45,121 bases of DNA, taken from the NCBI GenBank assembly GCA_028711995.1, contig JAQTRE010000011.1, positions 1 to 45,121 of the forward strand. Reading direction: 5' to 3'. Below are positions 1-8,133 of this stretch, piece by piece. The first letter of the stretch is position 1, and the number at the start of each line of letters is the position of its first letter. The notes beneath the pieces were generated by a model. That model ran no database searches and was not told the DNA's origin. It saw only the letters and a list, made by a program, of their open reading frames with translations. This stretch comes from Dehalococcoidia bacterium. GTDB lineage: Bacteria > Chloroflexota > Dehalococcoidia > SZUA-161 > SpSt-899. The translations under genes and the position numbers were made by a program.

Positions 1-1
1 T

Positions 2-487
2 GACCACTGAGTCCAGAATGACCTGGCCCTCGGTGACGGCATGCACCACCTGGGTCAACTGACCGATCCTGTCTATGGAGTGCTTCAGCAAGAAGGCGCA
101 TCCTTTGGAGCTTTTCTTGGTGAATTACCTCAATTCCTTAATTCCTTGAATATCATAAAGCGTGGAGAGAAGGATGATTCCGATATTGGGGTACTGCTCG
201 CGGATAACTTCCAACTGCCTGATGGTGCTCGGCTGAAGCATCTTGGTTCCCAGAAGCACCACATCCGGTTGCATTGCCGCCAGCATAGCGATGATGACTT
301 CCAGCTTGGCGTCGCTGGATATTCCCGTCAGCTCAATGGTAGGCTCTGCCGGGAAAGCAGCTTTATAGGCCTCTTGTAATATCTCTTGCTCTTCTACGAT
401 AAGGAGTTTAATTTTCTTGACAACACTATCGTTCGTGTGATCAATCGTCTCTTTATCCGCAACCCCTGGCTTAACATTATCTATCAT
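2..487 (-). pseudogene. Response regulator receiver domain, interrupted by an in-frame stop, runs off the window
   Basis: The reading frame begins at the ATG at 487, with a GGAGG-type site just upstream, and resembles a receiver domain: an acidic pair in LLIVEEQEI, a PDVVLLGTKM strand and a IILLST strand. It stops at TAA (125-127), but the same frame continues to the window edge with clearly receiver-like sequence (GCAFLLK, then HAVTEGQVILDS), as in LuxR-type response regulators. The phospho-acceptor position in PDVVLLG is Gly rather than Asp. I infer a decayed gene or a sequencing error at the stop. A short truncated protein of 120 residues is the alternative. The output domain lies outside the window. 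Confidence 0.65.
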
Positions 488-949
488 TGGTTCCTCCGTT
501 TTAGCTCAAAGTGGGGTAGACATCAACATCCACCGACGTGACCCAAAATTTCTTGACGGGCATCCGGCCCACAAAATGCTCCAAACGCCTTAAGCCTATT
601 TCCCTCTCCAAGGGATCAACAGGCTCCCATTCGGCGCAATCTATATCCTAACTAAAAGGTAGCTCTCTTGATGGGAATTGATGATTCTCATCCATCTGAT
701 CCCTGAATCGGGCTCTATTACCTACACGATACGCCGATTGGGCAAGATTTGCTAAGGGGGAGCCACCCATCTTTGTTTAGGCAGATTCATGTAAATCCTG
801 TGGGGGATGGCACCTAGGAAAATTTGGGGATAAAACCTTGGGAAAATATGGGCTAGCCCGGTGTTTAACCGGGCCAAATGATAGTAAATTCAAGCCTGTG
901 GAATATGATAATCCCTCGTCCAGTTGATTTTGACATGGGGAAGATTGGC
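488..949. other. Intergenic region between divergent genes, leader of the archaellin cluster
   Basis: This 462-base stretch separates the minus-strand receiver gene from the first archaellin. No convincing gene is seen. A perfect 7-bp stem with a 5-base loop lies at 856-874 (GCCCGGT, loop GTTTA, ACCGGGC), about 75 bases before the chosen start. It could be a 5' UTR stem-loop. No clear -35/-10 pair was found, although the promoter of a highly expressed filament gene would be expected here. Confidence 0.5.
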
Positions 950-1531
950 ATGAAGAACAGACTATACAGGAACCAGCAGGGGATTACCGGCCTGGAGACG
1001 GCCATTATATTGATTGCTTTTGTGGTAGTGGCGGCAGTGTTCGCCTACTCCGTTCTTTCGGCCGGTCTGTTCGCCTCCGAGAAGAGCAGCGAAGCGGTCT
1101 ATAAAGGACTGGAGGAAGTCAAGAGCACCATCATTGTCGATGGCGCCCTCGTTGCCTACGAAGGCACCGGATGTGTGGATCGGATCACCTTCTCAGTCAG
1201 GCTGGCCCAGAAAGGAGACCCGGTTGATTTCACTCCGAACTCAGGACTGACCGCGGGCCAGAACAAGGTGGTTATTTCTTACCTGGATAAAGACCAGAAG
1301 CATGATGATTTGACCTGGACGCTGACACGGCTGGGAGCATGTGGCCCGGACTACCTGCTGGGTAATGACGAGCAATTTCAGATCACCATCAGCGGCCTTG
1401 AGGCGCTTCTGGACCCGGACCTCCAGGAGAATACAGATTTCTCCATAACTATGATGCCACCCCAGGGAGCATCGCTGACCGCAGAAAGAACTACTCCGCC
1501 GCACATCGATTCGGTGATGATCCTTCAATAA
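950..1531 (+). CDS. arlB: Archaellin (archaeal flagellin family), copy 1
   Basis: A filament subunit of archaellum type, 193 residues from the ATG at 950. This start gives a short basic leader (MKNRLYRNQQG), as in the paralogs; in-frame starts at 878 and 935 would lengthen it oddly. The leader ends in Gly followed by [20 protein letters not shown], a class III signal with Glu at +5 that would be cut by an ArlK/PibD-type prepilin peptidase, leaving the hydrophobic helix as filament core. The C-terminal part has the strands shared by all paralogs here: VVISYLDKDQ, DDLTWTLTRLG, the Gly-Asn-Asp-Glu loop and SLTAERTTPPHIDSVMILQ. The helix most resembles crenarchaeal archaellins as I remember them. 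No prepilin peptidase gene lies in the window. Confidence 0.88.
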   Translation: MKNRLYRNQQGITGLETAIILIAFVVVAAVFAYSVLSAGLFASEKSSEAVYKGLEEVKSTIIVDGALVAYEGTGCVDRITFSVRLAQKGDPVDFTPNSGLTAGQNKVVISYLDKDQKHDDLTWTLTRLGACGPDYLLGNDEQFQITISGLEALLDPDLQENTDFSITMMPPQGASLTAERTTPPHIDSVMILQ

Positions 1532-1595
1532 GATGGTTTGCCTGTGACTTACTCTGAAAACGGAGGTGGGGATGATATGTAAAAAGAGATCAACG

Positions 1596-1622
1596 CCAGG
1601 GCCCTTCAAAACCAGGCCCTGG
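1596..1622 (+). other. Hairpin between archaellin genes
   Basis: CCAGGGCC (1596-1603) and GGCCCTGG (1615-1622) form a perfect 8-bp stem with an 11-base loop, 65 bases after archaellin copy 1. No U-tract follows, so it is more likely to stabilise or attenuate the mRNA than to stop transcription fully. It could set different levels for the first archaellin and the later ones. Confidence 0.45.
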
Positions 1623-1748
1623 GCTAAAATAGCACCTAAACTCGATCCAGGGAGGTGTACCGATTACGATAACGACACTTGAACGGGAAAGAGACCCGAC
1701 GCCCTTACAGGGTTAGACAAGAAGATCAGAAAGAAAGGAGGACCAGAT

Positions 1749-2885
1749 ATGTTGGTAAAACTAATGCGAAGAATATACAAGAACCAGAAGGGAATAACCG
1801 GCCTGGAGACAGCCATTATATTGATCGCCTTTGTGGTTGTCGCCGCGGTATTTGCCTATACCGTCCTGTCCGCCGGCCTCTTCTCCTCACAGAAGAGCAG
1901 CGAGGCAGTTTACAGCGGATTGAAGGAAACCCGGAGCACGCTAGAGCTCAAGGGGGGCGTGGTTACCAAGGGAATGTCCATGATTGATGACTGCGAGACA
2001 GTTTGGACTGCGGACGTTGGCGCGGTCGTCCTAGAGACTGACCCTGTCATAGAACATGACAATAGCCTGCAAATAACGACGGCAACCGGCGCAAATATCC
2101 AGGCCCATCATGCAGTTCCTGCTACGGGAACCTGGGATTTGAGCGGTTGCACCAGCGTCAGCTTCTGGATCATAACCGGCAGTGATGTCAGTGCACTTGG
2201 CGGTAGCGCCATAGTACTTGACCTGTGTACAGATACCGCTGGCGCCGTTCCCGGAGAGACCCTGGCAATCGCTGCAGCCAACCTGGACGGTACTTGGCAT
2301 CATGTGACTGTCAATTTGTCTGGAACGACCGCCAACTATAATGCCGTCGCATCTATAGCTGTGCGAACAACAGCCACCTGGGTATCAACTGAAACGGTCA
2401 ATATTGATTGCATCGAGACCCAGGCATTCCAGGATATCGATCAGCAGCCCGTCAGCTATGCAGACTCAGTCCAATTCACCCTGGTGAACGCCCTGAACGG
2501 TGAATCCATCGACTTCACCGACACCACGGATATCTGTGACACTACTGCCGATACTGAGGGCGACGGAAACCTGAACGATCAGACCTCACAGCTTCACAAA
2601 GTGATCATTAACTACGGCGACCAGTTCCAGTACCTGGAGAACCTGGCCTGGACCGCCACTCCCATCGGACACGCCGATACCGATGAGCTACTCGACGCCG
2701 GCGAGCAGTTCCTGATCACCGTAGACCTGAGTTATGTAAACAGCACCGAGGATAGTAATGACGACACTAACAAAGTCACCGCAGGGAGAACCTTCACCAT
2801 CGAAATCAAACCGCCGACCGGAGCAGTCATGGTCTTGGAAAAGACCATGCCGGATATCGTTTCCCAGGTGGATGGCTTGAACTAG
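1749..2885 (+). CDS. arlB: Archaellin with inserted beta-sandwich domain, copy 2
   Basis: An archaellin-family protein of 378 residues, starting at the ATG at 1749 behind AAAGGAGG. The N-terminus has a basic leader ending QKG, then [13 protein letters not shown] and a hydrophobic helix to about residue 45. Residues about 79-225 are an insertion starting at [12 protein letters not shown] and ending near VNIDCIETQ, with alternating strands ([20 protein letters not shown]) typical of jelly-roll, carbohydrate-binding-like domains. The usual archaellin body resumes at [18 protein letters not shown] and ends [19 protein letters not shown]. The insert would face outward from the filament, so an adhesive or decorated filament is plausible. 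A related insert sits at a different point in the archaellin at 5680. Confidence 0.87.
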   Translation: MLVKLMRRIYKNQKGITGLETAIILIAFVVVAAVFAYTVLSAGLFSSQKSSEAVYSGLKETRSTLELKGGVVTKGMSMIDDCETVWTADVGAVVLETDPVIEHDNSLQITTATGANIQAHHAVPATGTWDLSGCTSVSFWIITGSDVSALGGSAIVLDLCTDTAGAVPGETLAIAAANLDGTWHHVTVNLSGTTANYNAVASIAVRTTATWVSTETVNIDCIETQAFQDIDQQPVSYADSVQFTLVNALNGESIDFTDTTDICDTTADTEGDGNLNDQTSQLHKVIINYGDQFQYLENLAWTATPIGHADTDELLDAGEQFLITVDLSYVNSTEDSNDDTNKVTAGRTFTIEIKPPTGAVMVLEKTMPDIVSQVDGLN

Positions 2886-2982
2886 GGATAGCATGAGCCG
2901 AAGGCTGTTTGTAATGGGGAAAGATAAAGAGACTCCGACCCCCGGCACTCACATTCCGGGAAGAATAGAGGGAGGAAATAAA

Positions 2983-3615
2983 ATGATGAAATTCCTAAAA
3001 AGGATGCAAAAGAATCAAAAAGGCATCACCGGGCTGGAAACAGCCATCATCCTGATTGCCTTTGTAGTAGTGGCGGCAGTGTTTGCCTATACCGTTCTAT
3101 CGGCCGGGCTTTTCGCCTCGGAGAAAAGCACTGAAGCGGTCTATTCCGGCTTGAAAGAAACAGGGAGCACCATAAAGCTTACGGGGCCGGTGATGGCCTT
3201 CCAGGATCCGGATGACACGGATCATGTGGGATGGATCAAGTTCACCTTGCAGAACGCCTTGAACGGGGAGCCGATCAACTTCACCCCGCCGACCAATGCT
3301 GCCGGACTGGCCGCGGCTGGAAGCGCCAATGTGGTGGTTCTGTCCTACTCTGACAGCAATCAGAGGATAGATGACCTCGCATGGTCGGTCATCAAGCTGG
3401 GCGATGCCGACGCGGATAACCTGCTGGACCCCGGCGAGAGATTTGAGATCGTCTGCACATCTCTAACGGGCGGCAGCATGTTCACCGACGTGCTCGCCAC
3501 TGACATGAGCGCATACACCAAGTTTAATATCGAGCTGAAACCGCCGACCGGCGCCGCTCTGGTCATTCAAAGAATGCTGCCGGCTCATATCGACCCGGTG
3601 ATGAACCTGAACTAG
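2983..3615 (+). CDS. arlB: Archaellin, copy 3
   Basis: An archaellin of 210 residues. The ATG at 2983 is chosen because GGAGG lies 7 bases upstream at 2971-2975 and because it gives the normal short leader MMKFLKRMQKNQKG; an upstream in-frame ATG at 2893 would add 30 non-family residues. After the Gly cleavage site comes [20 protein letters not shown]. The body carries IKFTLQNALNGEPINFTP, VVLSYSDSNQRIDDLAWSV and FNIELKPPTGAALVIQRM, and ends VMNLN. It has no insert and is the clearest minimal archaellin here, so it is a candidate major filament subunit. Confidence 0.9.
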   Translation: MMKFLKRMQKNQKGITGLETAIILIAFVVVAAVFAYTVLSAGLFASEKSTEAVYSGLKETGSTIKLTGPVMAFQDPDDTDHVGWIKFTLQNALNGEPINFTPPTNAAGLAAAGSANVVVLSYSDSNQRIDDLAWSVIKLGDADADNLLDPGERFEIVCTSLTGGSMFTDVLATDMSAYTKFNIELKPPTGAALVIQRMLPAHIDPVMNLN

Positions 3616-3662
3616 CCAAAGAATAGTCTTTCCCAGAAGTTCAATCTACTAAGGAGGAAAAG

Positions 3663-4424
3663 ATGCTTACAAAACTGATGCGTAAGATATATAAGGACCA
3701 GAAGGGCATCACCGGCCTGGAAACGGCCATCATTCTCATCGCCTTTGTGGTCGTAGCGGCAGTATTTGCCTATACCGTTCTATCCGCGGGGCTTTTTGCC
3801 TCGGAGAAGAGCAGCGAGGCGGTTTACAGCGGATTGCAGCAAACCCAGAGCACACTGGAGATGCGGGGGGGGATAACCGCCTATGCCAGTAACACCGGCG
3901 ATGCCCATGAGACGGCTGCCGAGGACGTGCATACCAGTGCTGATGGTGAGATCACTGTCGGCGCTTGTGTGACCCGATTGCAGTTCACTGTGGCCAACGT
4001 GCTGGGAGGAGAGCCAGTCGATCTGACACCCAACTACACGGCAACGACAGTGGATTCACCCTCCACCCTGGCCGCCTCCGGCTATAATGACAAGACCGTC
4101 ATCAGCTTCAGGGATCAGTACAACATCTTCCCGGAATGCGCCTGGACGATAGATTGGATCGGGCAGGCCAGCCAGGATAATCTGCTACAACCCGGCGAGA
4201 AGGCCATGATCACTGTATGGCTGATAGATCATCCCGACGCAAACGAATTCCACCTGAATGCCGCCGCAAACTCAGCCTTCTTCACAGATGCCGATGCGGT
4301 TGCCAGCAGGCTGGTGGATATCAATCACCAGTTCACCCTGGAAATCAAGTCCCAACAGGGAGCCGTTCTCACCTTGGAGAGAACCACCCCCGCCTTCTTG
4401 GATGCAGTGATGGATCTGCAGTAG
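3663..4424 (+). CDS. arlB: Archaellin, copy 4
   Basis: An archaellin of 253 residues. The ATG at 3663 follows AAGGAGGAAAAG. The leader MLTKLMRKIYKDQKG closely matches that of copy 2, followed by [20 protein letters not shown]. The body is longer than copy 3, with extra loops around residues 80-100 and 195-220. The C-terminal block reads HQFTLEIKSQQGAVLTLERT and ends FLDAVMDLQ. It lies 47 bases after copy 3 and is followed by a strong hairpin at 4471, which may end or reduce transcription of the first four archaellins. Confidence 0.89.
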   Translation: MLTKLMRKIYKDQKGITGLETAIILIAFVVVAAVFAYTVLSAGLFASEKSSEAVYSGLQQTQSTLEMRGGITAYASNTGDAHETAAEDVHTSADGEITVGACVTRLQFTVANVLGGEPVDLTPNYTATTVDSPSTLAASGYNDKTVISFRDQYNIFPECAWTIDWIGQASQDNLLQPGEKAMITVWLIDHPDANEFHLNAAANSAFFTDADAVASRLVDINHQFTLEIKSQQGAVLTLERTTPAFLDAVMDLQ

Positions 4425-4470
4425 AAGAAAACAGGAACAACTGAACACAGCAACCTACTAGGATGTTTGG

Positions 4471-4504
4471 AGGGGGCAGGGCAGGAATTCTGTCCCTGCC
4501 CCCT
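4471..4504 (+). terminator. Strong hairpin after archaellin copy 4
   Basis: AGGGGGCAGGG (4471-4481) and CCCTGCCCCCT (4494-4504) form a perfect 11-bp GC-rich stem with a 12-base loop, 47 bases after the stop of archaellin copy 4. There is no clean U-run after it, so termination may be partial. It would fit a high-archaellin, lower-accessory expression pattern. Confidence 0.5.
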
Positions 4505-4567
4505 GCTCTGTAAAAAGCAGGCGGCTTAAGTGGTGAGTTGTTCGATGAATTGAACTCCCCCGTTAAT

Positions 4568-4590
4568 CCCCCTCTTTCGCAAAGCGGGGG
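4568..4590. repeat. Palindromic intergenic repeat, C-run/G-run type
   Basis: CCCCC at 4568-4572 pairs with GGGGG at 4586-4590, and CTTT at 4574-4577 pairs with AAAG at 4581-4584, with one T-C mismatch. I recall repeats of this form (TTAATCCCCCTCTTT and relatives) as common dispersed elements in Chloroflexota genomes. A genome-wide count would settle that. Confidence 0.4.
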
Positions 4591-4659
4591 AAAGCGGCAG
4601 GGGACTTTAAAAAGGGGCCATTACAACTGCTCCGAATTGAGTGTTTGTTGAAACGATCT

Positions 4660-4692
4660 CCGTTCGTGCTGAGCTTGTCGAAGCATGAACGG
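4660..4692. repeat. REP-like palindrome (CCGTTCGTGCT ... AGCATGAACGG)
   Basis: CCGTTCGTGCT (4660-4670) and AGCATGAACGG (4682-4692) pair over 11 positions with one G-T pair, around an 11-base loop GAGCTTGTCGA. This matches a dispersed element of the form TGCTGAGCTTGTCGAAGCA that I remember from many bacterial assemblies. It probably marks a non-coding insertion rather than regulation of the archaellum genes. Confidence 0.5.
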
Positions 4693-5020
4693 ATAAGATA
4701 ATGCCTCTCTTTGCAAGCAAGCGCTGGCCCACCGGAAATGCCTGACAGGACTGCCGACTTGCAAAGGCAAAACGCTCACTTAGAGGTGGGGGTGCACTCA
4801 TCAATTATTCTGCATGTGTACCATCACACAACTTTCAAGTTGCCATCATTGAGGCAGATTGGGTAATACCCTACGATAGAAGGTAGCCTATAGACTTGGA
4901 GAAATTCCGGCCGAAGTGGGCGCGTACCGATGGAGTCAAGGAAAGGGTTCCTTCTGAATTCAGAGGGGTCCGGAACAACAGGAAGTCTGTATCTGAAGTA
5001 CTTAGAAGCAGGAGAAAGTT

Positions 5021-5638
5021 ATGTTGGCAGAATTCATAAAGGGAAAAAGCATCACCCGGCTGGCACTATCCTTCATGCTGGTCGCCTTGCTGGGAGAATC
5101 AGCGTTGGTCGCCTACGGCACATTCTTCTATGAAGAGGATAAAGCAATTGTCTTTGCCGGCCCAGAGCAAAACAGCACCCTGCAGCTCAGGGGAGCCGTG
5201 CTGGCTAAAGCCGATCCCGCTCAGGGCTGTGTGGATGAGATGATTTTTACGGTAGCCCTGGCCGATGGCGCAGAACCGGTGAATTTCGCTATGACCCCGG
5301 ATGCCAATGCCGATGGCAAGTTGAATGATGAGACGGCCCCGATCCATACCGTGATGATCTCGTACGTTGATGCCGATCAACGAGTCGATGATCTCACATG
5401 GAGCTTTGCCGAATACGGCCCCGGCGACGAGGACACGCTTCTGGAATCCGGCGAGAACTTTCGTATTACCCTGGGGGCGGATAACAACGGACACTGCGGT
5501 CTGCTGCAAAACGCGCTCAGTCCTCAATTAGGGACATCCGCCCCATTCACCATCGAGGTGAAAACGCCCAATGGAGAAGTACTCCGTATAGAAAGGGTCA
5601 CTCCTGATGTTTATAGCCCGGTAATGAATCTGAGCTAG
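5021..5638 (+). CDS. Archaellin-like protein with degenerate class III signal
   Basis: A 205-residue protein starting at the ATG at 5021 behind CAGGAGAAAG. From about residue 45 it is a clear archaellin paralog: STLQLRGAVLAK, MIFTVALADGAEPVNF, VMISYVDADQRVDDLTWSF, ESGENFRITL, and FTIEVKTPNGEVLRIERVTP ending VMNLS. The N-terminus aligns with the paralogs but has lost the signal: the residue before the cut is Ser instead of Gly, position +5 is Ala instead of Glu (SITRLALSFMLVALLGESAL), and a Gly-Glu pair interrupts the helix. It would probably not be cut by the prepilin peptidase. It could be a membrane-held cap, base or anchor subunit, or a decaying copy; the intact frame favours function. Confidence 0.78.
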   Translation: MLAEFIKGKSITRLALSFMLVALLGESALVAYGTFFYEEDKAIVFAGPEQNSTLQLRGAVLAKADPAQGCVDEMIFTVALADGAEPVNFAMTPDANADGKLNDETAPIHTVMISYVDADQRVDDLTWSFAEYGPGDEDTLLESGENFRITLGADNNGHCGLLQNALSPQLGTSAPFTIEVKTPNGEVLRIERVTPDVYSPVMNLS

Positions 5639-5679
5639 TGTTACTTTGCCGGAGACGGCGTAACCGGAACGAGGTTGAA

Positions 5680-6861
5680 ATGTGTAACAAACTCATCAAC
5701 AGCATCCATCGTGATCAAAGGGGTATAACCGGATTGGAGACGGCGATTATTCTGATCGCATTCATAGTGGTAGCCTCTGTATTCGCCTACACTGTGCTTT
5801 CAGCGGGCCTGTTTTCGTCTCAGAAGGCAGAGGAAACCATTCATTCCGGAATTGGGACGGCCGAATCGACCATGAGCATCAAAGGGGGAAATGTCATCGG
5901 CTACACCGGTACTACCAATGGAGATGAGTGCGTAACCAAATTGTCGTTCATCGTCGCCAACGCTCTGGACTCCGCCAAGGCAATCGACCTGACGCCCCCT
6001 TATCATCTTAATTCCAGCGGAGCGCTGGTGGCTGGCCCCCCGGCGACATATGGGAGCGCCGTGATCAGCGATTGCGAGACTAACTGGACCGCAAGCGCCA
6101 ATGTTACCGCTGCTCTGGACTCTGCGGATACCAAAGAGGGATCAAACAGCGTCAAGCTGACGGTGGCCGATGGATTTACCACCGGATTGGCGGCATATTA
6201 CGCCTACACCGCGCCAGCACCTGAAAATGCCGTCACGGCGGCACGCGTACAACTCTGGATTAAGTCGAGCCTTTCCCAAACGGCAGGGAATATTCAGTTG
6301 CTTCTCTGCTCTGATGCAGCAGGAACAACCCCGGTGGCAACAGGAACGCTCGACATACCGGCATTGACTGCCAACGTATGGCAAGAAGTCTCTGTTGATC
6401 TGTCAGTTGCCACTGTTTTAAGCACAGACACCGTAAAATCGATCGGGATAAAGGCGGTGGCGGACCCGGGCGCCACGGTCATCAATGTGGATGACGTGAA
6501 CGCAGCAATTCTGACCACTGGCGGCAACAACAACAATGTCACCATGATCGCTTATGACGATGGAGTTCAAGTGATTGATGACGTGGCATGGACAGTGGAA
6601 ATCGTGGCCGGGATCGAAGAGGACGACGACTACCTGCTGGAGAACACGGAAAAGGCAACCATCACGGTCTGGCTGCAGAATTACGATGGGTCTGCCTATT
6701 CCAATGGCTCCGGGATATCCGATCCCTTTATTGACTCCAATACCAATCATCTAAAGAGCAATGATGCTTTTCACCTGCAGGTGATGCCTCCCAGAGGAGC
6801 CACACTGCTGATTGAGAAGCGAACGCCAGCCTATCTTGATCCGGTAATGCGCCTGTATTGA
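5680..6861 (+). CDS. arlB: Archaellin with inserted beta-sandwich domain, copy 5
   Basis: An archaellin of 393 residues. The ATG at 5680 follows GAGGTTGAA and gives the leader MCNKLINSIHRDQRG; the in-frame start at 5638 overlaps the previous stop and adds 14 Arg-rich residues. [20 protein letters not shown] follows the cleavage Gly. The body begins normally (VTKLSFIVANAL, IDLTPPYHL), then residues about 129-280 form an insert beginning SDCETNWTASANVT and ending TVINVDDVNAAIL. This insert resembles the one in copy 2 but lies after, not before, the first body strands. The usual end follows: VIDDVAWTVEIV, HLQVMPPRGATLLIEKRTP. Confidence 0.87.
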   Translation: MCNKLINSIHRDQRGITGLETAIILIAFIVVASVFAYTVLSAGLFSSQKAEETIHSGIGTAESTMSIKGGNVIGYTGTTNGDECVTKLSFIVANALDSAKAIDLTPPYHLNSSGALVAGPPATYGSAVISDCETNWTASANVTAALDSADTKEGSNSVKLTVADGFTTGLAAYYAYTAPAPENAVTAARVQLWIKSSLSQTAGNIQLLLCSDAAGTTPVATGTLDIPALTANVWQEVSVDLSVATVLSTDTVKSIGIKAVADPGATVINVDDVNAAILTTGGNNNNVTMIAYDDGVQVIDDVAWTVEIVAGIEEDDDYLLENTEKATITVWLQNYDGSAYSNGSGISDPFIDSNTNHLKSNDAFHLQVMPPRGATLLIEKRTPAYLDPVMRLY

Positions 6862-6939
6862 GGGTCGGCAGTCAATTGTTAGCCAGAACTCAAAAACGAA
6901 TCGCTAGAAGCGCAATTGGGAAATCTCCGGGAGTAAATC

Positions 6940-8133
6940 GTGGAGACCAATAAGAAAATCGACGAGCTGGAAAGCGAATTAAAGGTATTAAAGAACGAAG
7001 TGCAGAGCGTGCTCATCGATATTCGAGAGCATGTTCTATCCTACTATAAAAATCCCTTCCAGATGGTGAACCTCTCTCCCCCAAAAGGTGAGGGGGCCGA
7101 TAGCGCCACGAGCAGCACTAACACAAACGTAAGTGGGGGCAAGGAACAAGTCGTCACAGAGAAGCCCCCGGAAAGGAATGAACAGGAACAGGATAAAGGG
7201 GCCAAGATGGAAGATATCCAGGAAGGAACCAGCCAGTTGAAAGCCCTTATGGATCAGTTGGAACGAGAAAGGCAGGCATTGAAACAAGAACGCTTGAGAC
7301 CAGTGGCGGCAACTCCTGCACCGCTTCCAGAAGAACCGGTGCAGCCGGAAATAGCCGCTTCACCTGGCCCGGCCGCTCAATTCTCACAGCCTTCCCAGTG
7401 GGGCGGACAATCTATGCCCGGATCACAGCCACCTGGCGCTGGAGCTGAGATTTTCGAAGGGCCTTCTGCCCGACCGGTGGCCAGTTCGCGAAAGAGAGCA
7501 ACGGGGAGAAGAGAGCGCTTCGACGAATCAGAAGGAGAAGACAGGGGGAATTGGAGTGAGCCAAGAGTCAGCAGTAGCTATCGAGCTGAGGCAAGAGGCG
7601 CAAGATTGTCTGATGAAAGGCAAGATGAAAGAAGGCCTGGAGTTGACTCAAGAGGCGGCAGTAGCTATCGAGCTGAGGCAAGAGGCGCAAGATTGTCTGA
7701 TGAAAGGCAAGATGAAAGAAGGCCTGGAGCTGAGTCAAAAGACGGCAGTAGCTATCAAGCTGAGGCAAGGGACACAAAAACACCTGAGGAGGGAATTCCA
7801 GCTGTTGACGGGAAGCAAATGAATCTACTGACCCTGGTGGGGTTGGTGAGATGGGTAGAGAGAAGCATCAAGAAGGTCGGCAAGGAGAAGGTGGAAGCCA
7901 TTGTGGAGATATATCGGACGGCAGGATATCTCCCCGAAACTCACAAAGAAATTATTGCCCAGATCATCCGCTTGGCCGAAGGCGAAAAGCCGGAGGGGCC
8001 GGTGACAATGGGCGCCTCTATCCTGGTCCTGCTCCAACTCGATAGCCTTCTGGGGGGGAAATTCCAAACTGAATCATCCATCATCTCCACCCTCTTTAAT
8101 GAAGACGGAGGCTATCCGTGGACAAAGCAATAA
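6940..8133 (+). CDS. ArlD/E-domain archaellum accessory protein
   Basis: A 397-residue cytoplasmic protein. The GTG at 6940 follows CCGGGAG. Residues 1-35 form a coiled coil (KKIDELESELKVLKNEVQSV); a second helical stretch of about 85-110 precedes a Pro-rich and then highly charged linker with tandem repeats. Residues about 294-397 resemble the archaellum accessory ArlD/E domain (LLTLVGLVRWVERSIKKVGK, then VEIYRTAGYLPETHKEII). In Euryarchaeota, ArlC/D/E couple the motor to chemotaxis through CheF. No separate ArlC or CheF is seen here, so this protein may be the sole adaptor, possibly to the stressosome downstream. Assignment rests on remembered family pattern, not a search. Confidence 0.7.
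   Translation: METNKKIDELESELKVLKNEVQSVLIDIREHVLSYYKNPFQMVNLSPPKGEGADSATSSTNTNVSGGKEQVVTEKPPERNEQEQDKGAKMEDIQEGTSQLKALMDQLERERQALKQERLRPVAATPAPLPEEPVQPEIAASPGPAAQFSQPSQWGGQSMPGSQPPGAGAEIFEGPSARPVASSRKRATGRRERFDESEGEDRGNWSEPRVSSSYRAEARGARLSDERQDERRPGVDSRGGSSYRAEARGARLSDERQDERRPGAESKDGSSYQAEARDTKTPEEGIPAVDGKQMNLLTLVGLVRWVERSIKKVGKEKVEAIVEIYRTAGYLPETHKEIIAQIIRLAEGEKPEGPVTMGASILVLLQLDSLLGGKFQTESSIISTLFNEDGGYPWTKQ
7573..7773 (+). repeat. 87-base tandem repeat inside the ArlD/E-domain gene
   Basis: Two almost identical 87-base units (7573-7659 and 7660-7746) plus a partial third encode a 29-residue charged unit starting SSYRAEARGARLSDERQDER. The second frame over the same DNA is also open, because the unit length is a multiple of three. 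The repeat probably extends a flexible linker and may vary in copy number between strains. Confidence 0.85.

Larger units (their letters stand above)
4505..5020. other. Non-coding gap inside the archaellin cluster
   Basis: About 500 bases without a convincing gene. The gap contains two imperfect palindromic repeats (4568-4590 and 4660-4692) that look like dispersed intergenic elements. Minus-strand frames here overlap the repeats and have no family resemblance. No clear promoter was recognised before the gene at 5021. Confidence 0.5.

Noticed and set aside
733-740. GCCGATTG as a possible sigma28 -10 box upstream of the archaellins
   Set aside because: The matching TAAA box at the right distance is missing (TCTA), and 27 mixed bases make a chance match likely.
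7556-7822. Plus-strand repeat-containing frame in another phase of the ArlD/E-domain gene
   Set aside because: The 87-base repeat keeps all phases open; only the 6940 frame has the family domain and a ribosome site.
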